Source of the DNA: Variovorax sp. PCZ-1
GTDB lineage: Bacteria; Pseudomonadota; Gammaproteobacteria; Burkholderiales; Burkholderiaceae_C
Assembly (NCBI RefSeq): GCF_018413605.1
Contig: NZ_JAHCDN010000002.1
Coordinates: 248,001 to 312,000, forward strand
Direction: 5' to 3'
DNA length: 64,000 nt
A program made the translations under genes and the position numbers. Positions 43,745 to 52,696 of this stretch are shown piece by piece; position 1 is the stretch's first letter; each line of letters opens with the position of its first letter. The notes below the pieces were generated by a model. The model ran no database searches, was not told where the DNA came from, and saw only the letters and a list, made by a program, of their open reading frames with translations.

Positions 43745-44731
43745 ATGAATCAATATCTGCGCACGCTTTCAGCCTCCCAGCAGGTGGGACTGCTTTTCAT
43801 TGTGGTGTTTGGCCTGCTTTTGTTGACTTCGCTCGTGCTGTTTGCTTTGGCATTTCGTGAGCGTGAATCCGATCAGGGCAAGGTATGGGCTGAGGAGATC
43901 AAGCGACTGTCTGGGTTACTTCAGACTTCATGGATGGTGGCCTTGGTGTTTTGGCTGGGCTGGGTGCTGGGCGAGACAGTAGCCACCTGGCTGTTTGCCA
44001 TCATTGCGTTCTTTGCGCTGCGAGAGTTCATCACGCTTTCACCCACGCGACGCGGCGATCATCGCAGCTTGATTCTGGCTTTCTTTATTGTGTTGCCAAT
44101 TCAATTTGGGCTTGTGATCACGGAGCATTTTGAATTGTTCACGGTGTTCATCCCGGTCTATGTGTTTTTGGCAATTCCCGTCGTGAGCGCACTGGCTAAC
44201 GACCCGCAGCGCTTCTTGGAGCGCAATGCCAAGCTGCAATGGGGCATCATGGTCTGTGTGTATGGCATGAGCCATGTGCCAGCGCTGCTGCTGCTGGATT
44301 TTCCGCGTTGGAATGAAGCTAAAAATGCTTTTCTCGTCTTTTTCTTGGTGTTTGTTGTGCAGGTGTGCATGGTGGTGCAACATGTCATGCAGCGTTGGCT
44401 GAAGAAAAAGCCGCGCGCACCGCTGATCAGCACGAGCTTTACTTGGACGAGTTTTGCGATTGGCGTGGTAGCAGGCGGCTTGGTGGGCGGCTTGCTGGCA
44501 GGTATCACGCCGTTCAAGCCTGGCCAAGCTCTTGGTATGGCTTTGATTGCGTGCACGGCGGGTAGCTTAGGGCATTTGGTGATGAAGGCCCTAAAGCGCG
44601 ATCGTGGTGTGACGAATTGGAGTGGCGCTCCCTCCGTCACAGGTGCGACGGGCTTGCTTGATCGTGTGGATGCCTTGTGCTTTGCCGCACCCGTGTTCTT
44701 TCATTCGGTGCGCTGGTATTTCGGTTTATGA
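43745..44731 (+). CDS. Phosphatidate cytidylyltransferase-like membrane protein
   Basis: A 328-residue polytopic protein with about eight membrane segments. The C-terminal signature region (HLVMKALKRDRGVTNW, then GATGLLDRVDALCFAAPVFF) fits the CdsA family, which makes CDP-diacylglycerol from CTP and phosphatidic acid. The lysine/arginine-aspartate and DRVDAL elements stand for the usual SxxKRxxxxKD...DRxDS signature. It probably forms an operon with the acyltransferase gene upstream. Confidence 0.87.
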   Translation: MNQYLRTLSASQQVGLLFIVVFGLLLLTSLVLFALAFRERESDQGKVWAEEIKRLSGLLQTSWMVALVFWLGWVLGETVATWLFAIIAFFALREFITLSPTRRGDHRSLILAFFIVLPIQFGLVITEHFELFTVFIPVYVFLAIPVVSALANDPQRFLERNAKLQWGIMVCVYGMSHVPALLLLDFPRWNEAKNAFLVFFLVFVVQVCMVVQHVMQRWLKKKPRAPLISTSFTWTSFAIGVVAGGLVGGLLAGITPFKPGQALGMALIACTAGSLGHLVMKALKRDRGVTNWSGAPSVTGATGLLDRVDALCFAAPVFFHSVRWYFGL

Positions 44732-44733
44732 GC

Positions 44734-44802
44734 AATTTTTATAAGCATTTTGAGCGTATCGCCGGCGTAGATACTGCGCGGAGTGCTATGTATTTCATAG
44801 TA
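44734..44802. repeat. Dispersed linker-type repeat, copy 7 (intergenic, forward)
   Basis: The core GCCGGCGTAGATACTGCGC at 44761-44779, then GGAGTGCTAT and a TATTTCATAGTA tail. It fills the gap between the CdsA-like gene and ruvC, beginning 2 bases after the stop codon. Confidence 0.85.
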
Positions 44803-44818
44803 GGCTTGGCTCTCTGAG

Positions 44819-45367
44819 ATGCGCATACTCGGCATCGATCCTGGCTTGCAAACCACGGGCTTTGGTGTGCTGGAGATCCATGGCGGGCATTTGCATTACA
44901 TCGCCAGCGGCACGATCACCACCACACACCTGGATCGTGGCAACTTGCCAGCGCGGCTCAAAGTTTTGTACGACGGCGTACGCGAAGTCGTGGCCACTTA
45001 TCAGCCTGAGCAAACTGCTGTCGAAATTGTTTTTGTGAACGTGAACCCACAGGCCACGCTCTTGCTTGGCCAAGCACGCGGCGCATGCGTCACGGCACTC
45101 GTCTCGCTCGATAGGCCCGTGGCTGAATACACGGCCTTGCAAATGAAGCAGGCCGTGGCAGGGCATGGCAAAGCGGCCAAGACTCAGGTGCAAGAGATGG
45201 TGATGCGACTGCTCAAACTGCCTGGTTTACCCGGCAAAGATGCCGCTGATGCGCTTGGCTTGGCCATCACGCACGCTCACGCTGGGCAGGCGAGAGCTCG
45301 CTTAGCTGCAGCCACACAACTTGCACCGCGCGCGCATGCGGCTTACAAAGCAGGGCGCAGTTATTAA
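44819..45367 (+). CDS. ruvC: Crossover junction endodeoxyribonuclease RuvC
   Basis: A 182-residue Holliday-junction resolvase. The first catalytic Asp is in [16 protein letters not shown], the Glu in [20 protein letters not shown] and the late Asp pair in [18 protein letters not shown]. It resolves recombination intermediates with RuvAB, which are not in the window. Confidence 0.95.
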   Translation: MRILGIDPGLQTTGFGVLEIHGGHLHYIASGTITTTHLDRGNLPARLKVLYDGVREVVATYQPEQTAVEIVFVNVNPQATLLLGQARGACVTALVSLDRPVAEYTALQMKQAVAGHGKAAKTQVQEMVMRLLKLPGLPGKDAADALGLAITHAHAGQARARLAAATQLAPRAHAAYKAGRSY

Positions 45368-45389
45368 GCGACACGGCTATCATCGGACA

Positions 45390-46088
45390 GTGAGATTCGT
45401 TTTCTTTTTTCTGCTCTGGGTCGCGTGTGGCTTGGGTCCTGCGAACGCGCAAAACATGGCCAAGCGCATGCAAGCCTGCACCACTTGCCACGGCGCGGGC
45501 TCGACCGCAACTGTCGGGCGCACTGCCAATGAAGTGTATTTCCCGCGCATTGCTGGCAAGCCAGCGCCTTACCTTTACAACCAACTCGTCAATTTCCGTG
45601 ATGGTCGTCGGCATTACGGCCTCATGGTGGGCTTGGTCGAGCATCAAAGCGATGCGGCTTTGATGGAGATGGCGCAGTATTTTGCGCAATTGCAGTTGCC
45701 TTATCCTGAACCGCAGGCGCCACCTGCTGGCACGTCAAGCGCGGCGATGCAACGCGGGCAGCAATTGGCTTTGCGTGGTGATGCCAGTAAGGGCATTGCA
45801 TCATGTGCGAGTTGCCACGGCGCGGCTTTGCAAGGTGATCGCTCCTATCTCAGCATTCCAGGTTTGCTGGGGCTTCCACGCGATTACTTGGCCGGGCAGG
45901 TGGGCGCTTGGCAAACGGGTATGCGCAAAGCGCATGCACCTGATTGCATGGCTCAGATCGCGCGCAAGCTCACGCCCGAAGATGTGAATGCGGTCGTGAC
46001 TTGGCTTGCCGCGCAGCCTGTGCGCTTGCCTTCGCAAACGAGCGCGCCTGCGCAGAGCCTGCCTATGCCTTGTGGTGGTGTGAAGTGA
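45390..46088 (+). CDS. Di-heme cytochrome c (c4-like), secreted
   Basis: A 232-residue protein with a GTG start at 45390, the first start giving a clean signal peptide (FVFFFLLWVACGLG, cut near NAQ). An in-frame ATG at 45321 would overlap ruvC and add a charged N-terminus. Two heme sites: ACTTCHGAG and SCASCHGAA. The arrangement of two small c domains is that of cytochrome c4. It overlaps the next cytochrome gene by 4 bases and probably passes electrons between a dehydrogenase or the bc1 complex and an oxidase. Confidence 0.85.
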   Translation: MRFVFFFLLWVACGLGPANAQNMAKRMQACTTCHGAGSTATVGRTANEVYFPRIAGKPAPYLYNQLVNFRDGRRHYGLMVGLVEHQSDAALMEMAQYFAQLQLPYPEPQAPPAGTSSAAMQRGQQLALRGDASKGIASCASCHGAALQGDRSYLSIPGLLGLPRDYLAGQVGAWQTGMRKAHAPDCMAQIARKLTPEDVNAVVTWLAAQPVRLPSQTSAPAQSLPMPCGGVK

Positions 46089-47500
46089 AGTTAAAGTTTT
46101 GGCAAAGCGCCTCGCTGCGCAAACGCTGCTTGATGATGGCAGGTGCCGCCTTGGCTGCGTTGGGGATCGCTAGTGTTGTTCTCGTTACTATTGAATTAGT
46201 AGCATTCCGCGCAATCACTACGAAGGCAAATGGCCTAAAGAGCCTAAAAAATGAAGAATCAAGCCAGCTTGTGATGCAAGGAGAATATCTGGCTCAGCTT
46301 GGCAATTGCGCTGCTTGCCATACAGCTCGCGGGGGTGAGCCGTTTGCAGGTGGCAAAGCCATTCACACGCCCTTTGGTGCAGTCTATGCGAGCAACATCA
46401 CACCTGATCCTGTGCATGGCATTGGCAGCTGGAGCGCGGAGGCTTTCTATCGCGCGATGAAGCATGGCGTGAACGCACAAGGCCGTCTGCTCACGCCCGC
46501 CTTCCCCTACACGAATTACACTTCCATCAGCCGCGCAGACAGCGATGCGCTTTACGCCTATTTCCAGCAGGGCGTCAAGCCTGTGGCGCAGGCAAGCCGC
46601 GAGCATGAGCTGGGGTTTCCGTTCAACACGCAACTGGCTCTTGCTGTGTGGCGTGTGCTCTTTTTCTCGCCAGAGCCAGATACTATTAATTCAATAGCAC
46701 TTCGCGCAGATTCTATGCCGGCGAATGACCCAAAAGGCTTTAAAAACGAAGTGGAACGAGGCCGCTATATCGTCAATGGTCTTGGCCACTGCAGTGCCTG
46801 TCATGCGCAGCGCAATGCACTAGGCGCAGTCAGTAGCGATGGCTTGCTCTCAGGCGCGCTCATGCCCATGCAAGACTGGTACGCACCCTCGCTTCATGCG
46901 CGCGAGGAGGCGGGTGTGCAGCATTGGCCGCGCGAGCAGATTGTGGCTTTCCTGAAAAACGGTGTAACGCAAAATGCATCCGCACTCGGCCCCATGGCCG
47001 AAGTGGTGGCCAAAAGTACGCAGTATTGGCGCGATGAAGATTTGCAAGCCACAGCGGCTTATCTGCAAAGCCTGCCGGTGTATCCTGCGCCGAGCAAAAA
47101 AGCCGCGAAAGTCTCGCCGCAAACGCTAAGCCAAGGCGCGGCGCTCTATGCCCAGCATTGCGCGACTTGCCATGGCGAGAACGGCCAAGGCATTCAAGAA
47201 ACGGATGGGCTCGCGCAACAAGGCATCCTCCCATCCGTCACAAAGATTCCGGCTTTAGCAGGCAACCGCGCAGTCAGCCTCTCCAGCAGTGCCAACCTCG
47301 TGCGCATCATCCTCGCGGGCGGCTATGCACCCAGCACAGCAGGTAATCCGCGCCCTTACGGCATGCCGCCCTTCGTGCATGTGCTCACGGATGACGATAT
47401 CGCTGCAGTCACCACCTACATACGCGCCAGTTGGGGCAATCAAGCCAACGCCGTGAGTGCATCAGAGGTGGTGGCTCAAAGGCGTGGTGTGCTGCAATAA
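46085..47500 (+). CDS. Tri-heme membrane-anchored cytochrome c (alcohol dehydrogenase cytochrome-subunit type)
   Basis: A 471-residue protein; GTG at 46085 overlaps the upstream TGA (GTGA), which suggests coupling. One N-terminal membrane anchor (~16-40), then three heme sites: CAACH at 75, CSACH at 236 and CATCH at 359, matching the AdhB/gluconate dehydrogenase cytochrome subunit plan. No dehydrogenase partner is adjacent. Two reverse copies of the dispersed repeat are in frame: residues ~34-58 between anchor and first heme domain, and ~199-221 between first and second heme domains. Confidence 0.87.
   Translation: MKLKFWQSASLRKRCLMMAGAALAALGIASVVLVTIELVAFRAITTKANGLKSLKNEESSQLVMQGEYLAQLGNCAACHTARGGEPFAGGKAIHTPFGAVYASNITPDPVHGIGSWSAEAFYRAMKHGVNAQGRLLTPAFPYTNYTSISRADSDALYAYFQQGVKPVAQASREHELGFPFNTQLALAVWRVLFFSPEPDTINSIALRADSMPANDPKGFKNEVERGRYIVNGLGHCSACHAQRNALGAVSSDGLLSGALMPMQDWYAPSLHAREEAGVQHWPREQIVAFLKNGVTQNASALGPMAEVVAKSTQYWRDEDLQATAAYLQSLPVYPAPSKKAAKVSPQTLSQGAALYAQHCATCHGENGQGIQETDGLAQQGILPSVTKIPALAGNRAVSLSSSANLVRIILAGGYAPSTAGNPRPYGMPPFVHVLTDDDIAAVTTYIRASWGNQANAVSASEVVAQRRGVLQ
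46184..46257. repeat. Dispersed linker-type repeat, copy 8 (inside cytochrome c gene, reverse, diverged)
   Basis: TACTATTGAATTAGTAGCA, CCGCGCA and the AAATGGCCTAAAGAGCCTAAAAA right arm are kept, but the middle (ATCACTACGAAGGC) has drifted from the consensus. Encodes [19 protein letters not shown] in the same frame as copy 9, which shows the sequence has been retained and is diverging under coding constraint. Confidence 0.72.
46680..46748. repeat. Dispersed linker-type repeat, copy 9 (inside cytochrome c gene, reverse)
   Basis: ATACTATTAATTCAATAGCA, then CGCGCAGATTCTATGCCGGC and the AAAAGGCTTTAAAA arm are close to the consensus. Encodes [18 protein letters not shown], between the first and second heme domains, in the same frame as the boxR copy. 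Confidence 0.83.
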
Positions 47501-47547
47501 ATAGTGGATCAAGTGTCGAACCAGTCACGGGCAGGGATAATCCACCC

Positions 47548-48681
47548 ATGACTTCTGATTTCTCACAACTGCACAACCCCACCTTCCTCCAAGCCTGCTT
47601 AGGCCAGGCCACCCCCTACACCCCCATGTGGCTGATGCGCCAAGCCGGGCGCTACTTGCCAGAATACAAGGCCACACGCGCCAAAGCGGGCAGCTTCATG
47701 GGGCTGGCCACGAACCGTGATTACGCCACGGAGGTGACCTTGCAGCCTTTGGATCGCTACGACTTGGATGCGGCGATTTTGTTTTCTGACATCTTGACTG
47801 TGCCGGATGCGATGGGCTTGGGGCTCTCGTTTGAGACAGGCGAGGGGCCGAAATTTTCTTCTCCGATTCGTGACGAAGCTGGCGTCAATAAACTGGCTGT
47901 GCCCGATATGGCCAAGCTGCAGTATGTGTTTGATGCAGTGTCTTCGATTCGCAAAGCCTTGGTGTCGGGCGTGGGTGATGGCGGCAAGCAACGCGTACCC
48001 TTGATTGGCTTCTCAGGCAGCCCATGGACGCTGGCTTGCTACATGGTCGAAGGCGGTGGCAGCGATGATTTCAGGCTCGTCAAGAGCATGATGTATGCGC
48101 GGCCAGATTTGATGCATCGCATTCTTGCGATCAACGCCGATTCAGTGGCCGCTTATCTCAATGCGCAGATTGATGCAGGCGCGCAGGCCGTGATGGTGTT
48201 TGATAGCTGGGGCGGCGCGCTCTCGCATGCAGCGTTTGCACAGTTCAGCTTGGCTTACACACAGCGCGTGTTGCAGCAACTCAAGCGCACAGACGCTGAC
48301 GGCAATACCGTGCCTCGCATCGTGTTCACCAAAGGCGGCGGCCTCTGGCTACAAAGCATGCGCGATTTGCCTTGTGAGGTGATTGGCTTGGATTGGACAT
48401 GCAGCTTAGGCAGCGCACGCGAAGTGCTGAGCGGCACGGGCAAAGCCTTGCAAGGCAATATTGATCCGAATATTTTGTTTGCGCCACCAGAAGCGATTGC
48501 AAAAGAAGTCGGCGCAGTGCTGGCTGACTTTGGTGCGCCTCATATGGGCGCTGGCTCTGGGCAAACGCATATCTTCAATCTCGGCCACGGCATCAGCCAA
48601 TTCACACCGCCTGAACACGTGAGCGCATTGGTGCACGCTGTCAAGACACAATCGCGCGCCATGCGAGAAGGCGCGCGGTGA
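47548..48681 (+). CDS. hemE: Uroporphyrinogen decarboxylase
   Basis: A 377-residue heme biosynthesis enzyme converting uroporphyrinogen III to coproporphyrinogen III. The start [20 protein letters not shown] at 47548 is chosen; the longer in-frame start runs back through the end of the cytochrome gene. Signatures: [15 protein letters not shown] and [27 protein letters not shown] lies upstream of the ATG. It follows two cytochrome c genes and is upstream of priA. Confidence 0.96.
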   Translation: MTSDFSQLHNPTFLQACLGQATPYTPMWLMRQAGRYLPEYKATRAKAGSFMGLATNRDYATEVTLQPLDRYDLDAAILFSDILTVPDAMGLGLSFETGEGPKFSSPIRDEAGVNKLAVPDMAKLQYVFDAVSSIRKALVSGVGDGGKQRVPLIGFSGSPWTLACYMVEGGGSDDFRLVKSMMYARPDLMHRILAINADSVAAYLNAQIDAGAQAVMVFDSWGGALSHAAFAQFSLAYTQRVLQQLKRTDADGNTVPRIVFTKGGGLWLQSMRDLPCEVIGLDWTCSLGSAREVLSGTGKALQGNIDPNILFAPPEAIAKEVGAVLADFGAPHMGAGSGQTHIFNLGHGISQFTPPEHVSALVHAVKTQSRAMREGAR

Positions 48682-49016
48682 GCTATCGCTTTTGTAGCAA
48701 AGTAACCAGTCGCAGTGTGGGCATTCTTCAGGTCACGCGCTGATCACTTATGCACAAAAATCGTGTTGCGATGCAAAAAAACACATGCGCTCGATTTGCC
48801 AACGCTACGATTGCTGTAGCGCACGTAAGTGATTGATTTAAAAGGATTTTTGGATTCTGCTGGATTTTGAGGCAAACTGTACAAAGCCTTATTTCATGCG
48901 GGTTTGCGCCCGGCCCGATAGAGATATCAACAAAGTTATCCACAGAACACTGGGACACATGACAAATCCATGACAGATCAAGCACTTAGCACCACTTTCG
49001 CATGAAATCCTGAGAA
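48682..49016. other. 335-base intergenic region hemE-priA with two perfect DnaA-box sequences
   Basis: No gene is seen. The region holds TTATGCACA (48748-48756) and TTATCCACA (48936-48944), both fitting the TTATNCACA DnaA-box consensus on the same strand. Also present are a hairpin CGCTAC-N7-GTAGCG (48803-48821), an inverted pair ATCACTTA/TAAGTGAT (48743-48750 and 48826-48833) and an AT-rich stretch 48834-48880. It may regulate priA or titrate DnaA; origin function is not supported by neighbouring genes (no dnaA, dnaN, rpmH or parAB). Confidence 0.55.
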
Positions 49017-51134
49017 ATGCCCGCTAAAACTGATTCACACATGAGGCACATCCTGCAGGTGGCAGTTGCTGCACCTGCACACAGTGATTTGCCACCCACT
49101 CTGAGCTACACAAGTGAGCATGCGCTTGGCTTTGGCAGCTTGGTGCGCGTGACTTTGGGCAAGCGCGAGGTGCTTGGCATCGTTTGGCAAGAAGCGGAAA
49201 GCGCAAACTCGGATGCGCAAGAAGTGAAACTCAAAGCTATCGAAGGCGCGCTGGGAGATATTGCCCCATTGAATACCCCATGGCGTGCGTTGATTCAATT
49301 CGCTGCACGCTACTACCAGCGCTCACTCGGTGAAGTCGCGCTGGCAGCCCTGCCGCCGCAATTGCGCGAGCTTGATGCCACGCAGCTGGCCAAGCGCTTA
49401 AAGCGTAAACCCAAAGAAGCGGCAGCCAGCGATGAAGCAAAGAATACTGCAAATTCAGTGGCTCTCAGCGCAGAACAATCGTCCGTCATCGAACAATTCT
49501 TCGCTGAAAAAACCGCCGCTCAACCCTGCTTGCTTTTCGGCAGCACAGGCAGCGGCAAAACCGAGGTGTATTTGCAAAGCGTCGCGCGCGTGTTGTCTGA
49601 AGATGAAACAGCGCAAGTGCTCATCATGGTGCCTGAGATCAACCTCACGCCCCAGCTCCAAACGCGTTTTACCGAGCGCTTTGCAGGCGAGGTGATTGCA
49701 ACGATGCACAGCGGCATGACACCCGCGCAGCGCCTCAAAGCCTGGCTGCAGGCGCACAGCGGGCAAGCCCGCATCATCCTCGGCACACGCATGAGCATCT
49801 TCGCCAGCATGCCGCACCTGCGCTTGATCGTGGTAGACGAAGAGCACGATGCCAGCTACAAATCTCAAGATGGCGCGCGGCATTCAGCGCGTGATTTGGC
49901 AGTGATGCGAGCAAAGCTGGAGACGGAGCATAACGAAAAACCTTGTAAAGTCATGCTCGGCTCGGCCACGCCATCGCTGGAGAGCTGGCAAGCTTGCGAA
50001 ACCGGCAGATACCAAAGGCTTCAGATGCCTTCGCGCATCGGCAACGCGCTCCTGCCCAAGCTCAAATTGGCCGACATGCGCCTCACGCCACGTGGCACCC
50101 TCTTTGCTCCGCAGCTGATTGCCGCGCTGCAAGAGCGCATCGCGCGCGGCGAGCAATCGCTGGTCTTCCTTAATCGCCGTGGCTACGCGCCCGTACTCGC
50201 CTGTGATGCCTGTGGCTGGAAATGCGAATGCCCGCATTGCAGCGCCTATCGCGTCTTCCACAAAACTGATCGCACGCTGCGCTGCCATCACTGCGGCCAT
50301 ACCGAGCGCGTGCCTCGAGCCTGCCCTGAATGCGGCAATATGGACATTCAACCTGTGGGGCGCGGCACGCAGAAGATTGAAGAGCAATTGGCCTTGGCTC
50401 TCGGCTCAGATACCCTGCGACCTGACGGCAGCCCGATCGTGATCAGCCGCATTGATGCAGATACGACCAAGCACAAAGGCGAGCTTGAAGCGCAGTTGGC
50501 CCAGGTGCATGCGGGCGATGTGGATGTGCTGGTGGGCACGCAAATGATCACCAAAGGCCATGATTTCCGACGTATCACGCTCGTCGCAGCGATAGATGCC
50601 GATGCGGCGCTTTTCTCCAGTGATTTCAGAGCGCCCGAGCGCTTGTTTGCTCTGCTGATGCAAGCCGCAGGCCGAGCTGGGCGTGATGCATCATCCACTG
50701 CTGCGCACATGTGGGTGCAAACGCGGCATCCTGATCATCCTTTGTTTGCCTCGCTGGCCAAACACGATTATGCTGGCTTTGCCGCGCAGCAGCTGAGTGA
50801 TCGAACGCAAGCGCAATTGCCGCCATTTTCCTTCCAAGCCCTGCTGCGCGCCGAGGCCCGTACGCAAGTCGTGGCACAAGCCTTTCTGCAAGCGGCGCTG
50901 GAGGCCGCAGGCGATTTGGCGGGCGAACAGGTGGGGGCTTTCCCGCCCGTGCCCATGAGCATGCAGCGCGTAGCCGATGTGGAGCGCGCGCAAATGCTAC
51001 TCGAGAGCCCATCACGTGTGGCACTGCAAAACTTTCTCACGCAATGGCTGCCTGAGTTACGTGCGCTACGAAGCTTGCCGCAATGCAAGGGGCTGATCCG
51101 CTTTGCGGTGGATGTGGATCCGTTGCTGATTTGA
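49017..51134 (+). CDS. priA: Primosomal protein N' (replication restart helicase)
   Basis: A 705-residue helicase that reloads the replisome at collapsed forks. N-terminal 3'-DNA-binding domain to ~105; Walker A GSTGSGKTEVY; helicase motif II as DEEHD; zinc-binding cysteines in CDACGWKCECPHC and CHHCGHTERVPRACPECG; late helicase motifs TQMITKGHDF and LMQAAGRAGRD. An internal ATG at 49041 (MRHILQVAVAA) may be the true start, since family members begin near there; the first ATG is kept because of a GAGAA upstream. Confidence 0.93.
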   Translation: MPAKTDSHMRHILQVAVAAPAHSDLPPTLSYTSEHALGFGSLVRVTLGKREVLGIVWQEAESANSDAQEVKLKAIEGALGDIAPLNTPWRALIQFAARYYQRSLGEVALAALPPQLRELDATQLAKRLKRKPKEAAASDEAKNTANSVALSAEQSSVIEQFFAEKTAAQPCLLFGSTGSGKTEVYLQSVARVLSEDETAQVLIMVPEINLTPQLQTRFTERFAGEVIATMHSGMTPAQRLKAWLQAHSGQARIILGTRMSIFASMPHLRLIVVDEEHDASYKSQDGARHSARDLAVMRAKLETEHNEKPCKVMLGSATPSLESWQACETGRYQRLQMPSRIGNALLPKLKLADMRLTPRGTLFAPQLIAALQERIARGEQSLVFLNRRGYAPVLACDACGWKCECPHCSAYRVFHKTDRTLRCHHCGHTERVPRACPECGNMDIQPVGRGTQKIEEQLALALGSDTLRPDGSPIVISRIDADTTKHKGELEAQLAQVHAGDVDVLVGTQMITKGHDFRRITLVAAIDADAALFSSDFRAPERLFALLMQAAGRAGRDASSTAAHMWVQTRHPDHPLFASLAKHDYAGFAAQQLSDRTQAQLPPFSFQALLRAEARTQVVAQAFLQAALEAAGDLAGEQVGAFPPVPMSMQRVADVERAQMLLESPSRVALQNFLTQWLPELRALRSLPQCKGLIRFAVDVDPLLI

Positions 51135-51154
51135 GGTTTTTAGCTGGCTAAAGA

Positions 51155-51290
51155 TAAGAACGCAAAAGACGCAAAAATGACGCAAAAAACGCAAAAATTC
51201 AGACAATAAAATTATTCGCAAACCATGAAAACTTGTAGAACTGATTTTACTTTTGCGTCTTCTGCGTACTTTTGCGAATTTTGCGTTCTA
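51155..51290. repeat. Large GCAAAA-type inverted repeat, copy 4 (priA-pdeM gap)
   Basis: The left arm has four GCAAAA units (AACGCAAAAGACGCAAAAA, ACGCAAAAAACGCAAAA) and the right arm (51251-51290) returns TTTTGCGTCTTCTGCG and ATTTTGCGTTCTA. The neighbouring genes converge here, so this copy may act as a bidirectional terminator-like structure. Confidence 0.82.
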
Positions 51291-51304
51291 TTTTTTTAAA
51301 CAGC

Positions 51305-51982
51305 TTAAACCTTCCGCACAACATCCCCGGCAACAGCATAAACAGCATCCGAATCGCGCCGCTCAATCGGATGCATACCCGTGAAGCTGCCGTAGGCGGG
51401 CAAGATGCCTACAGGTTGCTGCGCCTCATCGCCCATCCAAAAGCAAGGTAAGCGCAGGCGATCTCTGGCTTTGCCTTGCAGGGTGATGCATGGATGCAGA
51501 TGGCCGGCGAGCACGTAATGCTGATCTATCGTTTGCGGATGGTGGCACAGCGCGAGCGAGCCTAGGATCAATGGCTCATTCACGATGGAGAATCTCAGCG
51601 CAGCAGGTGGATCGCCCGCTTTATCGTCATGGTTGCCGCGTACGAGTGTGATGGCCAATTGAGCATGTTGCTCACGCCAAGCGGCTACGACATTTTGCGT
51701 GGCAGTTGCATGCGCATGGCGAGAATGAAGAAAGTCACCCAAGAAGATCAGATGCTGCGCGCCTGTGGTTTGCAGATCTTGGCTGATAGCAGTCAAGGTT
51801 TCATTCGTCGTGCCGCTGGGCACAGGCACACCGAGTTGGCGGAAGCTGCTGGCCTTGCCGATATGGGCATCGGCAATCAAGAGAGATTGATGTGCAGGCA
51901 AATATATCGCACCGCTGGGCAGCAGATGCATATCTTCATTCTTGACTCGGATTTTTAGATGAAAACCTTCATTCGCCGGCAT
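51305..51982 (-). CDS. pdeM: PdeM-type metallophosphoesterase (ligase-associated DNA damage response endonuclease family)
   Basis: A 225-residue calcineurin-like phosphoesterase. Metal motifs: LLIADAHIGKASSFR, FLGDFLHSRH, VRGNHDDKAGD, LCHHPQ and LAGHLHPC. Family members begin with a short beta segment before LLP-x-ALYWP; here that is IRVKNEDMHLLPSGAIYLP, so a start at the internal Met18 (51931) would cut into the fold. The only upstream ATG, at 51982, is inside the dispersed repeat, making the first ~10 residues (MPANEGFHLK) repeat-encoded. No DNA ligase or exonuclease partner is adjacent. Confidence 0.85.
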   Translation of the reverse strand: MPANEGFHLKIRVKNEDMHLLPSGAIYLPAHQSLLIADAHIGKASSFRQLGVPVPSGTTNETLTAISQDLQTTGAQHLIFLGDFLHSRHAHATATQNVVAAWREQHAQLAITLVRGNHDDKAGDPPAALRFSIVNEPLILGSLALCHHPQTIDQHYVLAGHLHPCITLQGKARDRLRLPCFWMGDEAQQPVGILPAYGSFTGMHPIERRDSDAVYAVAGDVVRKV

Positions 51983-52018
51983 AGATACTGCGCGAGATGC
52001 TATCTAAATAATAGCGTT
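51950..52018. repeat. Dispersed linker-type repeat, copy 10 (overlaps the pdeM start, forward on the plus strand)
   Basis: GGATTTTTAGATGAAAACC, then the core GCCGGCATAGATACTGCGC (51975-51993) and GAGATGCTATCTAAATAATAG. On the minus strand the ATG of TCTATGCCGGCGAATG is the apparent pdeM start codon, read in the same frame as the reverse copies within boxR and the cytochrome gene. Confidence 0.82.
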
Positions 52019-52023
52019 TGGCA

Positions 52024-52662
52024 TCAACCCACTAAACGCGCCAAGCTCGCATCCAAATGCTCTGTCGGCATGCGCTTGAAGCCTGATCGCGCGTAGCGCT
52101 GCAATCTGCCCATGCAAAAAGCGGTGAGCACCGAGGCTTGCGCTTGCGCCTCAACCGTCGGTGTGGCACTGCCGGCTACCAGATCGCGCAAGCTCTGCTT
52201 GAAGTGGCTTTCTAGCTTGTCAAAGAGTTGATTCATGCGTTCTTGCAGGCGCTCGTTTTCAAACACCAGCGCATCGCCCGTCATCACGCGGCACATACCA
52301 GGATTTTTTTCGCCGAATTGAAGCACCATGGCCATCGTCTTGCCTAAGCGAGCCCTGGGGTTCTGCTCACGTTCGGCGATTTGATTCACGAGACTGAAGA
52401 CGCTGCTTTCAATGAACTCGATCAAGCCTTCAAACATTTGCGCCTTACTGGCGAAATGGCGATACAGCGCCGCCTCCGACACATCGAGTTTGCCTGCCAA
52501 CGCAGCTGTCGTCACGCGCTCTGCGCCCGGGCGTTCGAGCATGCTGGCCAAGGTTTGCAAGATCTGCACACGTCGCTCGCCCGGCTTGGGGCGCTTGCGA
52601 GCCGTGCCGTTTGCGGCTGCAGTATCTTGATCGGTGGAGGAGGGTGTTTCTACTTCTGACAT
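52024..52662 (-). CDS. slmA: Nucleoid occlusion factor SlmA, TetR family
   Basis: A 212-residue TetR-fold protein starting MSEVETPSSTDQDTAAANGT; the longer frame is rejected as it continues into the histidine kinase 3' end. The helix-turn-helix is TTAALAGKLDVSEAALYRHF at ~50-70, and the body (LLE-type region FGEKNPGMCRVMTGDALVFE) matches SlmA more than generic TetR repressors. SlmA binds DNA and FtsZ and blocks division over the nucleoid. In betaproteobacteria it commonly lies near argB, here separated by a two-component system. Confidence 0.88.
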   Translation of the reverse strand: MSEVETPSSTDQDTAAANGTARKRPKPGERRVQILQTLASMLERPGAERVTTAALAGKLDVSEAALYRHFASKAQMFEGLIEFIESSVFSLVNQIAEREQNPRARLGKTMAMVLQFGEKNPGMCRVMTGDALVFENERLQERMNQLFDKLESHFKQSLRDLVAGSATPTVEAQAQASVLTAFCMGRLQRYARSGFKRMPTEHLDASLARLVG

Positions 52663-52696
52663 GAAAAACATTCTCGCACAGCTTTGCGTCAGTTCT

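Noticed and set aside
48682-49016. Replication origin
   Set aside because: There are only two DnaA boxes and no dnaA, dnaN, rnpA, rpmH or parAB nearby; regulation or titration is enough to explain them.
49432-49472. Possible further copy of the linker repeat in priA (AATACTGCAAATTCAGTGG)
   Set aside because: Only short pieces match, the GCCGGC core and arms are missing, and the protein region is a low-conservation linker where chance similarity is likely.
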